From: Litoribacter ruber
GTDB lineage: Bacteria > Bacteroidota > Bacteroidia > Cytophagales > Cyclobacteriaceae
DNA: 44,547 nt
Assembly (NCBI RefSeq): GCF_018500185.1
Contig: NZ_JAHBGI010000004.1
Span: 352,329 to 396,875 of the forward strand
Direction: 5' to 3'
The number at the start of each line of letters is the position of its first letter. Position 1 is the stretch's first letter. Below, piece by piece: positions 15,764 through 23,995 of this stretch. The notes beneath the pieces are model-generated. The model searched no databases, was not told where the DNA came from, and saw nothing but the letters and a program-made list of their open reading frames with translations. The position numbers and the translations under genes were made by a program.

Positions 15764-16645
15764 ATGAAAAAGTTAAACCTAATTGCTTCTCTGATGATGT
15801 TGGCAGCTGCCTTTGTTTGGGTGGCCTGTACCAGCGATGATTCTTTTGAGCGTGCATCTGAGGAAGAAGTAGTAGATATCAATATCGAGTCCGAAATCGC
15901 TGCTTACTTCAGTGATGCCATGGACATGGGACAGGCATTGGATGCCCAGGGCCGTCAGACGGGCGGTGCCAATATGCGTATAGCTGCTGAAGACATGGAT
16001 GATGCTCGCCTCAATTGTGCAAAAATCACCTGGGATTTGGATAATTCAGACAGCTTTAGCCCCGTGGGCAGCATCTGGATTGACTTTGGGGATGGCTGTG
16101 ATGATGGACAAGGGAATGTCCGTAAAGGGAAGATTGAAATAGAATACAAAGGCGGAGAATTTAAGCTGGAGGATGATGATATGGGTTTTGAAATCTATTC
16201 AAACATTATTTTCCACGATTACGAAGTGAACGGGTTGAAAGTTGAGGGCCGCAATGAGCAAACGATGATTTTTGAAGAAGGTCAGGTAGATATCCTCAGC
16301 GAGCTAATTGGCGGAAAAGTGACTTGGCCTGATGGAAAATTCGTCACCCGTGATGCCGATCAGGTGGTTAGCCTTGTTATTTCCAATAATCAGGATTTTA
16401 ATACCACTGTATTAGGCCAGGCGAGCGGTTTGACCAAAGAGGGGGAACCGTATACTCTCCTGATCACAGAGGGATTGCAACTTAATAGAAAGTGTGCCCA
16501 GCAAGGTATCCTTTACCCAACTTCTGGACTGACCACTCTTACCGTAGGTGATAGGGAGTATTTGATAAACTATGGCAATGGGCAGTGTAACCATGAGATT
16601 ACCATTACCACTAATGGCCAAACTAAAGTTCACACTCTGAAATAA
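15764..16645 (+). CDS. Uncharacterised acidic lipoprotein
   Basis: A 293-residue exported protein with lipobox VWVACTSDD (Cys at about 22). The following sequence is Asp/Glu-rich. Beta-strand patterns such as SIWIDFGDGCDDGQGNVRKG and KIEIEYKGGEFKLEDDD dominate, and a TNGQTKVHTLK ending is seen. Four later cysteines could form disulphides. It looks like a surface lipoprotein of the Bacteroidota type; I do not recognise a named family. It is preceded by a long AT-rich promoter region and followed by a very strong terminator, so it is probably monocistronic and well expressed. Confidence 0.75.
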   Translation: MKKLNLIASLMMLAAAFVWVACTSDDSFERASEEEVVDINIESEIAAYFSDAMDMGQALDAQGRQTGGANMRIAAEDMDDARLNCAKITWDLDNSDSFSPVGSIWIDFGDGCDDGQGNVRKGKIEIEYKGGEFKLEDDDMGFEIYSNIIFHDYEVNGLKVEGRNEQTMIFEEGQVDILSELIGGKVTWPDGKFVTRDADQVVSLVISNNQDFNTTVLGQASGLTKEGEPYTLLITEGLQLNRKCAQQGILYPTSGLTTLTVGDREYLINYGNGQCNHEITITTNGQTKVHTLK

Positions 16646-16650
16646 AAATG

Positions 16651-16684
16651 AAAGCCTGGCAATATTAATTATTGCCAGGCTTTT
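16651..16684 (+). terminator. Strong, probably bidirectional terminator
   Basis: A perfect 14-bp stem, AAAGCCTGGCAATA at 16651-16664 with its complement at 16670-16683, and a 5-nt loop. TTTT follows on the + strand. The opposite strand also reads T-rich after the stem, so it can also stop comB transcription. Confidence 0.85.
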
Positions 16685-16693
16685 CTATATGCT

Positions 16694-16732
16694 AAGCCTT
16701 CCTTGATTTAATATTCTGGGAAGGTTTTTTTT
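16694..16732 (+). terminator. Second terminator-like hairpin
   Basis: A 9-bp stem pairs 16694-16702 (AAGCCTTCC) with 16719-16727 (GGAAGGTTT), with one G-U pair and a 16-nt loop. The T-run extends to 16732. It backs up the preceding terminator and touches the stop codon of comB. Confidence 0.5.
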
Positions 16733-17468
16733 ATGATCTGGACCCTACAGTTTTCCAGTTCCAAACAACCAGCTTACCATCTACTAATTTGCCCACCAGA
16801 TCATATTTATCGAAGGTCAGGCAAAAATCAATGTCAGCTTCAATATTATGGTTCTGCAAACGCTTGGCGTGCGAGGCCTGAGCCAAAAATCCTGAGATGT
16901 TATTTTTATTAGCTTGATAAAGGGCTCTTGTAGCCAAGGCTCCATCACAATCATAGGCCAGGTCCTCCGACAAGGCGTCAATAAGGGCCCCGGCATAGAG
17001 TGAATCCTCCAAGTTGAACTTGCCTTTCCATCCTGCGCACAAAATCAAGATGTCCTCTTTTTTGGATTTCAAATAGGATGCAGTAGCATGAAGGTTCAAA
17101 AAAGCACCAATGAGGATCTCAGACGAACCGCTTTTTGATTTCTCTATGGCAAGTGTGCCGTTGGTGGTGGTCATGGCTATCTTTTTATCCAAAAAGCCAT
17201 TATCCAAATAGCTCAAAGGTGAATTGCCCAATGCAAAGCCTTCAGCTGTTTTTCCGTTTCTTTCTCCTGCTATCACATATCCCTCATTAGCCATTTGACG
17301 GCAGACTTCAAGGTTTTCGACCGGTGTAACACTGTCTACTTTATTGGCCAGTGCGGTAACCATGGTGGAGGTAGCCCTGAAAATGTCCACAATAATTACA
17401 ATCTTTCCCTGAAGGTCGTAAAGATGGATCAACTCCGGGGTCAGGCATACTTCTATATTTCTCATCAT
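16731..17468 (-). CDS. comB: 2-phosphosulfolactate phosphatase family (ComB)
   Basis: A 245-residue ComB-type Mg-dependent phosphatase, which releases phosphate from 2-phospho-3-sulfolactate. Family motifs are present: IVDIFRATSTMVTAL near residue 27, VIAGERNGK, MTTTNGTLAIEKS and ILCAGWKGKFNLEDSLYAGA. In methanogens the enzyme belongs to coenzyme M synthesis; many bacteria without that pathway keep it, so here sulfolactate metabolism or another substrate is possible. Two adjacent ATG codons (MMRN) could start translation. A terminator separates it from the upstream gcvT. Confidence 0.85.
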   Translation of the reverse strand: MMRNIEVCLTPELIHLYDLQGKIVIIVDIFRATSTMVTALANKVDSVTPVENLEVCRQMANEGYVIAGERNGKTAEGFALGNSPLSYLDNGFLDKKIAMTTTNGTLAIEKSKSGSSEILIGAFLNLHATASYLKSKKEDILILCAGWKGKFNLEDSLYAGALIDALSEDLAYDCDGALATRALYQANKNNISGFLAQASHAKRLQNHNIEADIDFCLTFDKYDLVGKLVDGKLVVWNWKTVGSRS

Positions 17469-17470
17469 GC

Positions 17471-17502
17471 AAAAATAGCTTCCAAGTTGTTGGAAGCTAT
17501 TT
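17471..17502 (-). terminator. Rho-independent terminator of gcvT
   Basis: Read on the minus strand, the stem AAATAGCTTCCA (17502-17491) pairs with its complement (17484-17473) across a 6-nt loop and is followed by TTTTT. It starts 7 bp after the gcvT stop and ends just before comB. Confidence 0.85.
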
Positions 17503-17509
17503 AAATTGG

Positions 17510-18607
17510 TTATTTTTTGTAAAGAGGAAGCTTTTCAATGGTTGCTTCCAGATTCTTGTTTCGTACCTGTATACCGATATACTCGCCAGGATCTGCAAAT
17601 TCCTTCTTGACATATCCAAGACCAATTCCAAGTCCCATAGAAGGAGAAAGGGTTCCAGAAGTTACTTTCCCTATTGGTTCACCTTCAGTGTTGACAATGG
17701 TGTAGCCAGCTCTTGGAATGCCTTTTTCATGCATGATGAAGCCCACCAGTTTTCGTGTAATACCTTCTTCTTTCTGTTTTTTGAGGTTTTCGCTATTGAT
17801 GAAATCCTTGGTGAATTTGGTGATCCAGCCTAGGCCTGCCTCTAAAGGAGAAGTAGTCTCATCTATATCGTTGCCGTAAAGGCAATAGCCCATTTCAAGC
17901 CTCAAGGTATCTCTTGCACCCAGACCGATAGGCTTGATGCCATATTCCTTGCCTGATTCCATGATGGCATTCCATACCTTTTCGGCATGCTCATTTTTGA
18001 CATAAATCTCAAACCCACCCGCGCCGGTATAGCCAGTTCCAGAGATAATTACATCGGGTACCCCGGCAAATTCAGCAACTGCAAAATGGTAAAACTTGAT
18101 GTCGTCAAGTTTCTGCTTCGTCAAGGGTTGAAGGGCATCAGCGGCATCTGGTCCCTGAACTGCAAAAAGGGAAATGTTGTCAGATATGTTCTCAAGCTCA
18201 GCTTCAAACTGTTTGTTTTGTTTTTTCACCCACATCCAGTCTTTATCGATATTGGAAGCGTTGACCACAAGCATGTATTCTTCTTCGGCCATTTTGTAGA
18301 CAATTAGATCGTCTACGATTCCGCCTTTTTCATTTGGAAAACAAGAATATTGAGCCTGACCAATTGCCAATTTACTCGCGTCGTTAGAACAAACATACTG
18401 GATAAGGTCAAGGGCTTTAGGTCCTTTTACCAAAAACTCCCCCATGTGGGACACATCAAAAATGCCGACGGATTCCCTTACGGTCCTATGCTCCTCAAGA
18501 TCGGAAGAATAACGAACGGGCATGTTGTAACCGGCGAAAGGCACCATCTTGGCGCCAAGTTTTTCGTGAACGTCATTTAACGTTACTTTTTTGGTAGTAT
18601 ATTCCAT
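17510..18607 (-). CDS. gcvT: Glycine cleavage system aminomethyltransferase (T protein)
   Basis: A 365-residue T protein that transfers the methylene group from the aminomethyl-lipoyl H protein to tetrahydrofolate and releases ammonia. Typical segments are [44 protein letters not shown] with the catalytic Asp, [14 protein letters not shown], and [20 protein letters not shown]. The C-terminal barrel has [23 protein letters not shown] 18607 gives the usual family start. Other gcv genes are not in this window. It carries its own terminator downstream. Confidence 0.95.
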   Translation of the reverse strand: MEYTTKKVTLNDVHEKLGAKMVPFAGYNMPVRYSSDLEEHRTVRESVGIFDVSHMGEFLVKGPKALDLIQYVCSNDASKLAIGQAQYSCFPNEKGGIVDDLIVYKMAEEEYMLVVNASNIDKDWMWVKKQNKQFEAELENISDNISLFAVQGPDAADALQPLTKQKLDDIKFYHFAVAEFAGVPDVIISGTGYTGAGGFEIYVKNEHAEKVWNAIMESGKEYGIKPIGLGARDTLRLEMGYCLYGNDIDETTSPLEAGLGWITKFTKDFINSENLKKQKEEGITRKLVGFIMHEKGIPRAGYTIVNTEGEPIGKVTSGTLSPSMGLGIGLGYVKKEFADPGEYIGIQVRNKNLEATIEKLPLYKK

Positions 18608-18747
18608 GTAGCTAGTTTTATGCGTAAAGTACAAATATAATAAATACCCATATGGTTACAGGTATTTTATACAACAAATGCAGGGTTCAATGGTTTGGCT
18701 ACATTTAAGGCCATTTCCTTTAATGCTTCGAAATAAGGGACATAAAT

Positions 18748-19383
18748 TTATTGCTTTTCGAAAATGAAAATCCTTTTGGAATCTGATTTGAGAAGTGTTA
18801 ACTTTTTGTTTGCTATCAGATAATCGAGAGTCTTCTGGTGATAAAAGCTCACATGGGAGGGGTCTAGCTTTTTGTTCCAATATTTAAAATTATCCTTGGT
18901 GGGGTATACTTCGGTCATCATGCCAAAGATCCCACCTGGTTTTAGGAAGTCTAGTAACTTGTCAATCCCATTATTGGGATCCTTAAATTTCTCCAAACAC
19001 TCAATCGCCATAATAAAATCATATTTCTTAAATGGATGATTAAAACCGAAATTATAGTCATTATTGAAACAGGTGATGTTCTCTTTTTTCAGTAAATGGT
19101 TTAGCGTAGGTGTTGGTCCACAACCGTAATCTAATCCAATTTGTCCTTGGTAGATGAAAGGTCGGATAAGTTGAATGATTTGGCTGATATAATGAACATA
19201 TTCGGCATTGCCTATACTGTTATTGCGTCGTAAAATCAGCCTTTTTTCCTGTTGTAGATCGATATGAAAAGTGGAATCCACAAATATTAGGTAGCAGTCG
19301 GGACAGTAATTATATATTCTTTTGTCATGGGGAATTATAAGTGGTGTGACCTTATTCAAGCCACATAATTTACAGGTGTTCAT
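18748..19383 (-). CDS. SAM-dependent methyltransferase with N-terminal zinc ribbon
   Basis: A 211-residue class I methyltransferase. Four cysteines at residues 4, 7, 27 and 30 (CKLC and CPDC) form a zinc ribbon. The SAM-binding motif I is LDYGCGPTPTLNHLL (about 84-98). An acidic post-I position is in CFNNDYNFGFN, and AIECLEKFKDPNNG and LDFLKPGGIFGMMTE follow. The late DPSHVSFYHQKTLDYL matches a widespread bacterial methyltransferase group of unknown substrate. The gene is visibly more AT-rich than gcvT and its neighbours and stands alone with AT-rich flanks, which would fit horizontal acquisition. ATG 19383 precedes the first CxxC. Confidence 0.8.
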   Translation of the reverse strand: MNTCKLCGLNKVTPLIIPHDKRIYNYCPDCYLIFVDSTFHIDLQQEKRLILRRNNSIGNAEYVHYISQIIQLIRPFIYQGQIGLDYGCGPTPTLNHLLKKENITCFNNDYNFGFNHPFKKYDFIMAIECLEKFKDPNNGIDKLLDFLKPGGIFGMMTEVYPTKDNFKYWNKKLDPSHVSFYHQKTLDYLIANKKLTLLKSDSKRIFIFEKQ

Positions 19384-19730
19384 ACACGAAATTTTGCGAG
19401 CTTTCCTAACCAATTATAGGTTGTTGGTATACGAAAAACGTTGATTCAATTTATTGATAATCAGTCAATAAGGGCTTTAATTCTCAATTGTTGCTAATGT
19501 ACATTTTATTTATGGAATAGCAATAAGGGAAGGGTGTTTATAGTTTAAAACATGTTAATCAACAAAGGCTAAACGGTTAGTATAGGTTGACTCCAATCCA
19601 TTAGAGTTCAAAAAGTTGTTCAGCCGTTTTCTAGACAAGAATTCTGTTTTGAAAATGCTGAGAGTTATTTTTTAAATAAATTTAACCAAATGAGATATAT
19701 GTTGAACAAAAAAAGAAGAGTAATAGGGGG
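19384..19730. other. AT-rich gap without recognised gene
   Basis: About 350 bp of AT-rich DNA upstream of the methyltransferase and downstream of the DUF2141 gene. A short open frame is present on the + strand at 19690-20031, but it mostly overlaps the DUF2141 gene antisense and has no family resemblance. No clear terminator, repeat array or RNA was seen. Promoter elements for the methyltransferase are expected here. Confidence 0.4.
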
Positions 19731-20168
19731 TCAAAAGTATTTCAGTCTCACTTCAATCCTTTTTCGTTTCTCACGCAATTTCACTACAGTTTCCTCAAAT
19801 TTGGGTTTGCTCAATCCTATTTTGGGATTGTTTGAGAAACCTATGCCTTCTTTCGGCATTTTAAAAAGGTTGAAATCCACCTCATCATTGTCGTTTTCAT
19901 CATGGTATACAAACATGGCATATTCTCCATACGGTAGTGAGCTGGTCTCCACAGTGGCCTGGCCATTGCGCACGGGAGCGTCAAATCTGCCTTTAACGTT
20001 TTCTTCGGTCAGCCAGCCGTCCTTTTCATAAAGTATCACTCTAAGTGAGCCCTTGCTGCTTTTAAGATCGCTTACCTCAATGACGAACTTGCCCCGATCG
20101 GCAATGCCAGTTAAACTCGAAAGCAATAAGGTTAACCCTAAAAAGAAAATGCTTATTCGATACTTCAT
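19731..20168 (-). CDS. Secreted DUF2141 protein
   Basis: A 145-residue protein with signal peptide (about 1-23). The mature part matches DUF2141: FVIEVSDLKSSKGSLRVILY, YEKDGWL, then LPYGEYAMFVYHDENDND and FNLFKMPKEGIGFSNNP. This beta-sandwich domain is common in exported proteins of Bacteroidota and Proteobacteria; the role is unknown. The gene is single, with AT-rich flanks. Confidence 0.88.
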   Translation of the reverse strand: MKYRISIFFLGLTLLLSSLTGIADRGKFVIEVSDLKSSKGSLRVILYEKDGWLTEENVKGRFDAPVRNGQATVETSSLPYGEYAMFVYHDENDNDEVDFNLFKMPKEGIGFSNNPKIGLSKPKFEETVVKLREKRKRIEVRLKYF

Positions 20169-20377
20169 AATCTATGCTTTTGTCTCAATCGGTTAACGGC
20201 TGGAAACATAATAGGGTTTATTGAGAAGCTAAGATTTACGGTGGCGGATAATGAGATGTAACCTTTTTGTTTTATTTATAAATAACTGATAATAAGGATT
20301 TTCAGAATGTTTCTATCCGTTTATTTTTCTTAATTTTATAATGACAGTTTTATCTCCAACCTATAAATCAACTTGAA

Positions 20378-20776
20378 ATGTCCACTATCCTAACCGATGA
20401 AAACATCAATGATGTGATTCTCAATCGAAATGAGCTTTTCATGGAAACTTTCAGGAAAGGTGATGCGCAAGGTATTGGCAATCTTTATACCGAGGAAGGG
20501 CAGGTTATGCCCCAAAACGGTATGACTGCAAAGGGTAGAAATGCCATCAGTGAATTTTGGAAGGGTGCAATGAATACGGGAATAAAGTCTATTGAGATGA
20601 ATTTAGAAGAAGTTGAGCGGCATGGTGACACTGCCATTGAAGTCAGTAATGCCAAGCTGTTTGATGAAAACAATCAACTTATAGACCAAGTGAAGTACAT
20701 TGTCATCTGGAAAAAAGAGAATGGGGAGTGGAAACTCCATCGTGACATTTTTAACAGCAACGGAGAGGCGAAATAG
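20378..20776 (+). CDS. SnoaL-like / DUF4440 NTF2-fold protein
   Basis: A 132-residue cytoplasmic protein of the NTF2-like superfamily. Typical elements are FRKGDAQGIGNLYTEEGQV, NGMTAKGRNAISEFWKGAM and KYIVIWKKENGEWKLHRDIF. This is the ketosteroid-isomerase-like cone used by many small enzymes and binding proteins. The ligand cannot be told. The gene converges on the histidine kinase and shares a bidirectional terminator with it. Confidence 0.85.
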   Translation: MSTILTDENINDVILNRNELFMETFRKGDAQGIGNLYTEEGQVMPQNGMTAKGRNAISEFWKGAMNTGIKSIEMNLEEVERHGDTAIEVSNAKLFDENNQLIDQVKYIVIWKKENGEWKLHRDIFNSNGEAK

Positions 20777-20791
20777 CTGATTGTCAAAAAG

Positions 20792-20819
20792 TAATAGGGG
20801 ATTGATTTCCCCTATTATT
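20792..20819. terminator. Bidirectional terminator between convergent genes
   Basis: The stem TAATAGGGGA at 20792-20801 pairs with TCCCCTATTA at 20808-20817 across a 6-nt loop. T-rich tails are present on both strands (TTTTAT on the + strand, CTTTTT on the - strand). It sits between the SnoaL-like stop and the kinase stop. Confidence 0.75.
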
Positions 20820-22172
20820 TTATCCAAAGTTGAGTGTAAATATAGTCTTCTCGTTTGGTACAGACTGTACCTGTAAGCTGCCTTTGTGGAGATTCATGAT
20901 TTGCCTAGATATAGAAAGACCTATGCCGCTGCCTGTTTTCTTGGTGGTATAAAAAGGAACAAAAATCCTTTCCACCGCCTCTGGCACGATGCCTTCTCCA
21001 TAATCGATCACTTGGATGAAAGGGTAGGAGTGGCTAGTGAGGCCTGCCCTAACTATGATCTCTTTATGCTCACTTTTACCCAAAGCCTCTTTGGCGTTTT
21101 TTATCAGGTTGATCAAAATCATCTGGATGAGTTCTGGGTCGGCAGTGAGTTGCAAATCCTGAGGCTGGATTTCGCAGTTCAAGCAAATTCCCACGTGGGC
21201 GAGGTCCTCCTTAAGCAGCACCCCTATATTGTCAAAAAGGGCTTTGACTGAAAAGTTTTTCAATTCTGGCTGGGGAATATTGGTGTAATCCCGATAAGCA
21301 TTGACAAAGTGGATGAGGCCGGCACTCCTTTTTTCTATCGTATTCAAGCCATCCATCAGATCACTATAGCTGTCCTTTTCTATCACAAATCCACCCTGCT
21401 CCTCACTCACATCTTCCTCCAAGATAATCCCTAACGAGTTGGCAAGGCTTGCAATGGGAGTCATAGAATTCATGATTTCATGTCGCAAAACCTTGGTGAG
21501 GTTCTGCCAAGCCTGCAATTCATTTTTCTGCAGCTCGGTTTTGATGTTTTGAAAAGAAAGCAAGGTCCAGCTGTTGCCTCCCATTTTGAAGGCTGCAGAT
21601 TGGATGTTGAGGTGGAGTTCTGGATTGATTTTTATTGAAAATGAGCCTCCAGGCCTCAAATGGAGGATTTTCACCAGCAGCTCCTTGGATAGCTTTCCCA
21701 AATCATTGATGTCTTTAAATTGGGGGATTTGGAGTAACTGTTTGGCTGTTCCATTTATTACACCTATTCTCCCACTATGGTCAAATGAAATTATACCGGT
21801 ATTGATATGCTGGATCATGATCTGCAAGAAAAGCATTTGCTCTTCCTTTTCTGCCCTGGTTTTCCGAAACGCCTCAATTACTTCGTTGAACGACATGTTC
21901 ATTTCACGGAAAGAAGGTCCCAAATTGCTGTCCTTGGTAAATGAAGAGGAAAAATCTGCAAACCGGATGGATTCCAGAAATTTGGTGATCTTTCTGTTCG
22001 TGGTGTTGCCAAACCTGATCAGGTTGTAGGTCTGCAAGCCAATGGCCAGCAAAAATACCGCACCCATGAGGTAGGAGTGGTCCCTTAGAAAAATGGTGGT
22101 GCCCAAAAAGATCAGGGCAACCAAAATGGCCACCCTAAGCAGGATGCCTAGGGCAAAGGATTTAAAGCCCAT
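20820..22172 (-). CDS. NtrB-like membrane sensor histidine kinase
   Basis: A 450-residue kinase. Two N-terminal membrane segments (about 6-26 and 33-52) are joined by a very short loop. A linker and a PAS-like domain (about 120-212, GIISFDHSGRIGVINGTAKQ) follow. The H box LRHEIMNSMTPIASLAN has the phosphoacceptor His at about 231. The ATPase domain has NLIKNAKEAL (N box), VIDYGEGIVPE (G1), FVPFYTTKKTGSGIGLSISR (F and G2). ATG 22172 overlaps the regulator gene end by 11 bp; a TTG nine bases upstream is possible. It most likely phosphorylates the adjacent sigma-54 activator. The almost loopless sensor suggests detection of a membrane or cytoplasmic signal. Confidence 0.9.
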   Translation of the reverse strand: MGFKSFALGILLRVAILVALIFLGTTIFLRDHSYLMGAVFLLAIGLQTYNLIRFGNTTNRKITKFLESIRFADFSSSFTKDSNLGPSFREMNMSFNEVIEAFRKTRAEKEEQMLFLQIMIQHINTGIISFDHSGRIGVINGTAKQLLQIPQFKDINDLGKLSKELLVKILHLRPGGSFSIKINPELHLNIQSAAFKMGGNSWTLLSFQNIKTELQKNELQAWQNLTKVLRHEIMNSMTPIASLANSLGIILEEDVSEEQGGFVIEKDSYSDLMDGLNTIEKRSAGLIHFVNAYRDYTNIPQPELKNFSVKALFDNIGVLLKEDLAHVGICLNCEIQPQDLQLTADPELIQMILINLIKNAKEALGKSEHKEIIVRAGLTSHSYPFIQVIDYGEGIVPEAVERIFVPFYTTKKTGSGIGLSISRQIMNLHKGSLQVQSVPNEKTIFTLNFG

Positions 22173-23550
22173 AACGTTCAAGTCTTCTGTATAGTGATGA
22201 TCGGGTCAGTCCAAGTTCCTCAGCAGCTCGGGTAATGTGACCGTTGTGTTTTTGAAGAGCTTTGCGGATCAGGATTTTCTCCACATCCTCAATATTGAGA
22301 TGGTCCAAACTCACCATTTCCTCCTGTTTTTCCGGAGTCAGGGTTTTCTGGAAAAACAAATCCTCGGGCTGCAATACACTATGGTTGGTCATGATTACTG
22401 CCCTTTCGATGCTGTGCTGCAATTCCCTGATGTTACCCGGCCAGTGGTATTTCTGCATCCTTTTGACCAATGCCTCCCCCGCCTTTCGTATCTCTTTGTT
22501 ATATTTTTGGGAATAAATGCTGATAAAATGATTTGCCAAAAGTGGGATATCCTCCAGCCTCTCCCGCAAGGGAGGCAAGGTGATTTCAATCGTATTGATC
22601 CGGTAGAGCAAATCCTGCCGGAAGGTGTTTTCATACACCATGGAATGGATGGGCATATTGGTCGCGGAAATAAGTCGGATGTTTACAGGCACAGCTTTGT
22701 TGGCCCCCACACGGGTAACTTCCCTATTTTGGAGAGCCGCCAGCAATTTTGCCTGCAGCGGCAAAGGCAGGTTCCCGATTTCATCCAAAAAAAGTGTCCC
22801 TTTGTTAGCTTGCTCAAACCTTCCTGCACGGTCCTCTTTCGCATCTGTGAATGAGCCTTTTTTATGTCCAAACAATTCGCTTTCAAAAAGAGTGGTCGTG
22901 ATGGAGCCCAAATCAACCCCTACAAAGGCTTCTCGGTATCTTTTGGAATTCCGGTGGATGGCGCGGGCAATCAATTCCTTTCCCGTACCGTTTTCTCCAA
23001 GAATGAGGACATTGGCATCCGTGACGGCCACTCTTTCTATCGTTTCAAAAACTTTCTGCATGGATTCACTCTGCCCGATAATGTCCTTAAACTTGCTGTC
23101 CATATCTTGATAGAGCTGCTGTTGCCTATTTTTCAAGTCATGTACTTCCAATTTGGTTTGTCGAAGTTTCAAGGCAGAATTGATGGTGGCCAGCAGTTTT
23201 TCATTTTCCCATGGCTTGAGCACAAAATCGGTGGCTCCTTCCTTGATGGCCCGCACGGCCGTATTTACATCCCCGTAGGCAGTGATCATCACCACTACGG
23301 CTGAAGAATCCAATTCCAAAATCCTGTCGAGCCAATAAAAACCCTCCTGCCCGCTGCTGACATCCTTGGTAAAATTCATGTCCAGCATGATCACATCATA
23401 CTGTTCGTTAACGATCAATATCGGTAATAAATCTGGATTGGTTTCGGTATCCACCTGCCCGAAATTTCGTTTTAGAAATATCTTGGCAGCTTTTAAAAGG
23501 TCCTCATTATCATCTACAATCAGGATTTTACCGGGTTTTTGCTCTTTCAT
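22162..23550 (-). CDS. Sigma-54-dependent response regulator (NtrC family)
   Basis: A 462-residue activator with three domains. The receiver is at 1-125 (phosphoacceptor Asp57 in IMLDMNF, Lys112 in LKPW). The AAA+ domain is at ~155-385 (Walker A GENGTGKE 185-192, Walker B GTLFLDEIGN 251-260, arginine region RQDLLYRIN). A Fis-type helix-turn-helix lies at ~435-462 (ITRAAEELGLTRSSLYRRL). The sigma-54-contact loop, GAFTGA in the classical proteins, reads GSFTDA (232-237); the key Thr is kept. It would activate transcription of sigma-54 promoters, most likely of the divergent transporter genes. It precedes its kinase in the same operon. Confidence 0.93.
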   Translation of the reverse strand: MKEQKPGKILIVDDNEDLLKAAKIFLKRNFGQVDTETNPDLLPILIVNEQYDVIMLDMNFTKDVSSGQEGFYWLDRILELDSSAVVVMITAYGDVNTAVRAIKEGATDFVLKPWENEKLLATINSALKLRQTKLEVHDLKNRQQQLYQDMDSKFKDIIGQSESMQKVFETIERVAVTDANVLILGENGTGKELIARAIHRNSKRYREAFVGVDLGSITTTLFESELFGHKKGSFTDAKEDRAGRFEQANKGTLFLDEIGNLPLPLQAKLLAALQNREVTRVGANKAVPVNIRLISATNMPIHSMVYENTFRQDLLYRINTIEITLPPLRERLEDIPLLANHFISIYSQKYNKEIRKAGEALVKRMQKYHWPGNIRELQHSIERAVIMTNHSVLQPEDLFFQKTLTPEKQEEMVSLDHLNIEDVEKILIRKALQKHNGHITRAAEELGLTRSSLYRRLERYGL

Positions 23551-23995
23551 GTATGGAAAATAATCAAAATTTTTGGATGCTCGATATCTGATATTGGATG
23601 CTCGAGTATATTGGGATAAATTATATTAGCCAAAACCTGTTCCTGATGGTGTGGCAATTACAGGTTTGAGGTAAAATCTGCTTTTAGGACTGCTGGGGAT
23701 GAGTTAATTTTTTCAAACCCCAAATTACATGAAACGATTGTTTGTCCACTAATTTACAATTTTGGTCGCAGGCGGACAATTCTGTTCGAAATTCCACTTA
23801 GTCATTTGGCTGATATGGGCAAAATGGCGTCTAAATGGCGTTTTTCCGCATGGCATATAAATTGGCTTTTGAGATGGGAGACGGGAAGACGGTAAAACCA
23901 GAAGACCTGACTTGTGACAGGAGGCTCACCTCAATCTAACTATGGACTAGACCCAGGTGAAAAGTAAGAAGGAGTTACAGAAGATACTACGATAA
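23551..23995. other. Regulatory gap between the NtrC-like gene and the adaptor gene
   Basis: 445 bp with no gene. It holds two direct copies of GGATGCTCGA spaced 21 bp (23575, 23596) close to the regulator start. An imperfect inverted pair TTGTCC (23742-23747) and GGACAA (23774-23779) might be an activator-binding site. A candidate sigma-54 element lies at 23825-23840 and a GAAGACS heptamer arm at 23876-23892. Confidence 0.45.
23825..23840 (+). promoter_or_regulatory. Candidate sigma-54 (-24/-12) promoter
   Basis: TGGCGTCTAAATGGCG has the invariant GG and GC dinucleotides (23826-23827 and 23838-23839) separated by exactly 10 bp, and keeps TGGC of the -24 element. The -12 element reads TGGC instead of TTGC. 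It lies about 155 bp upstream of the adaptor gene and downstream of a possible activator site, as expected for NtrC-type control. Confidence 0.35.
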
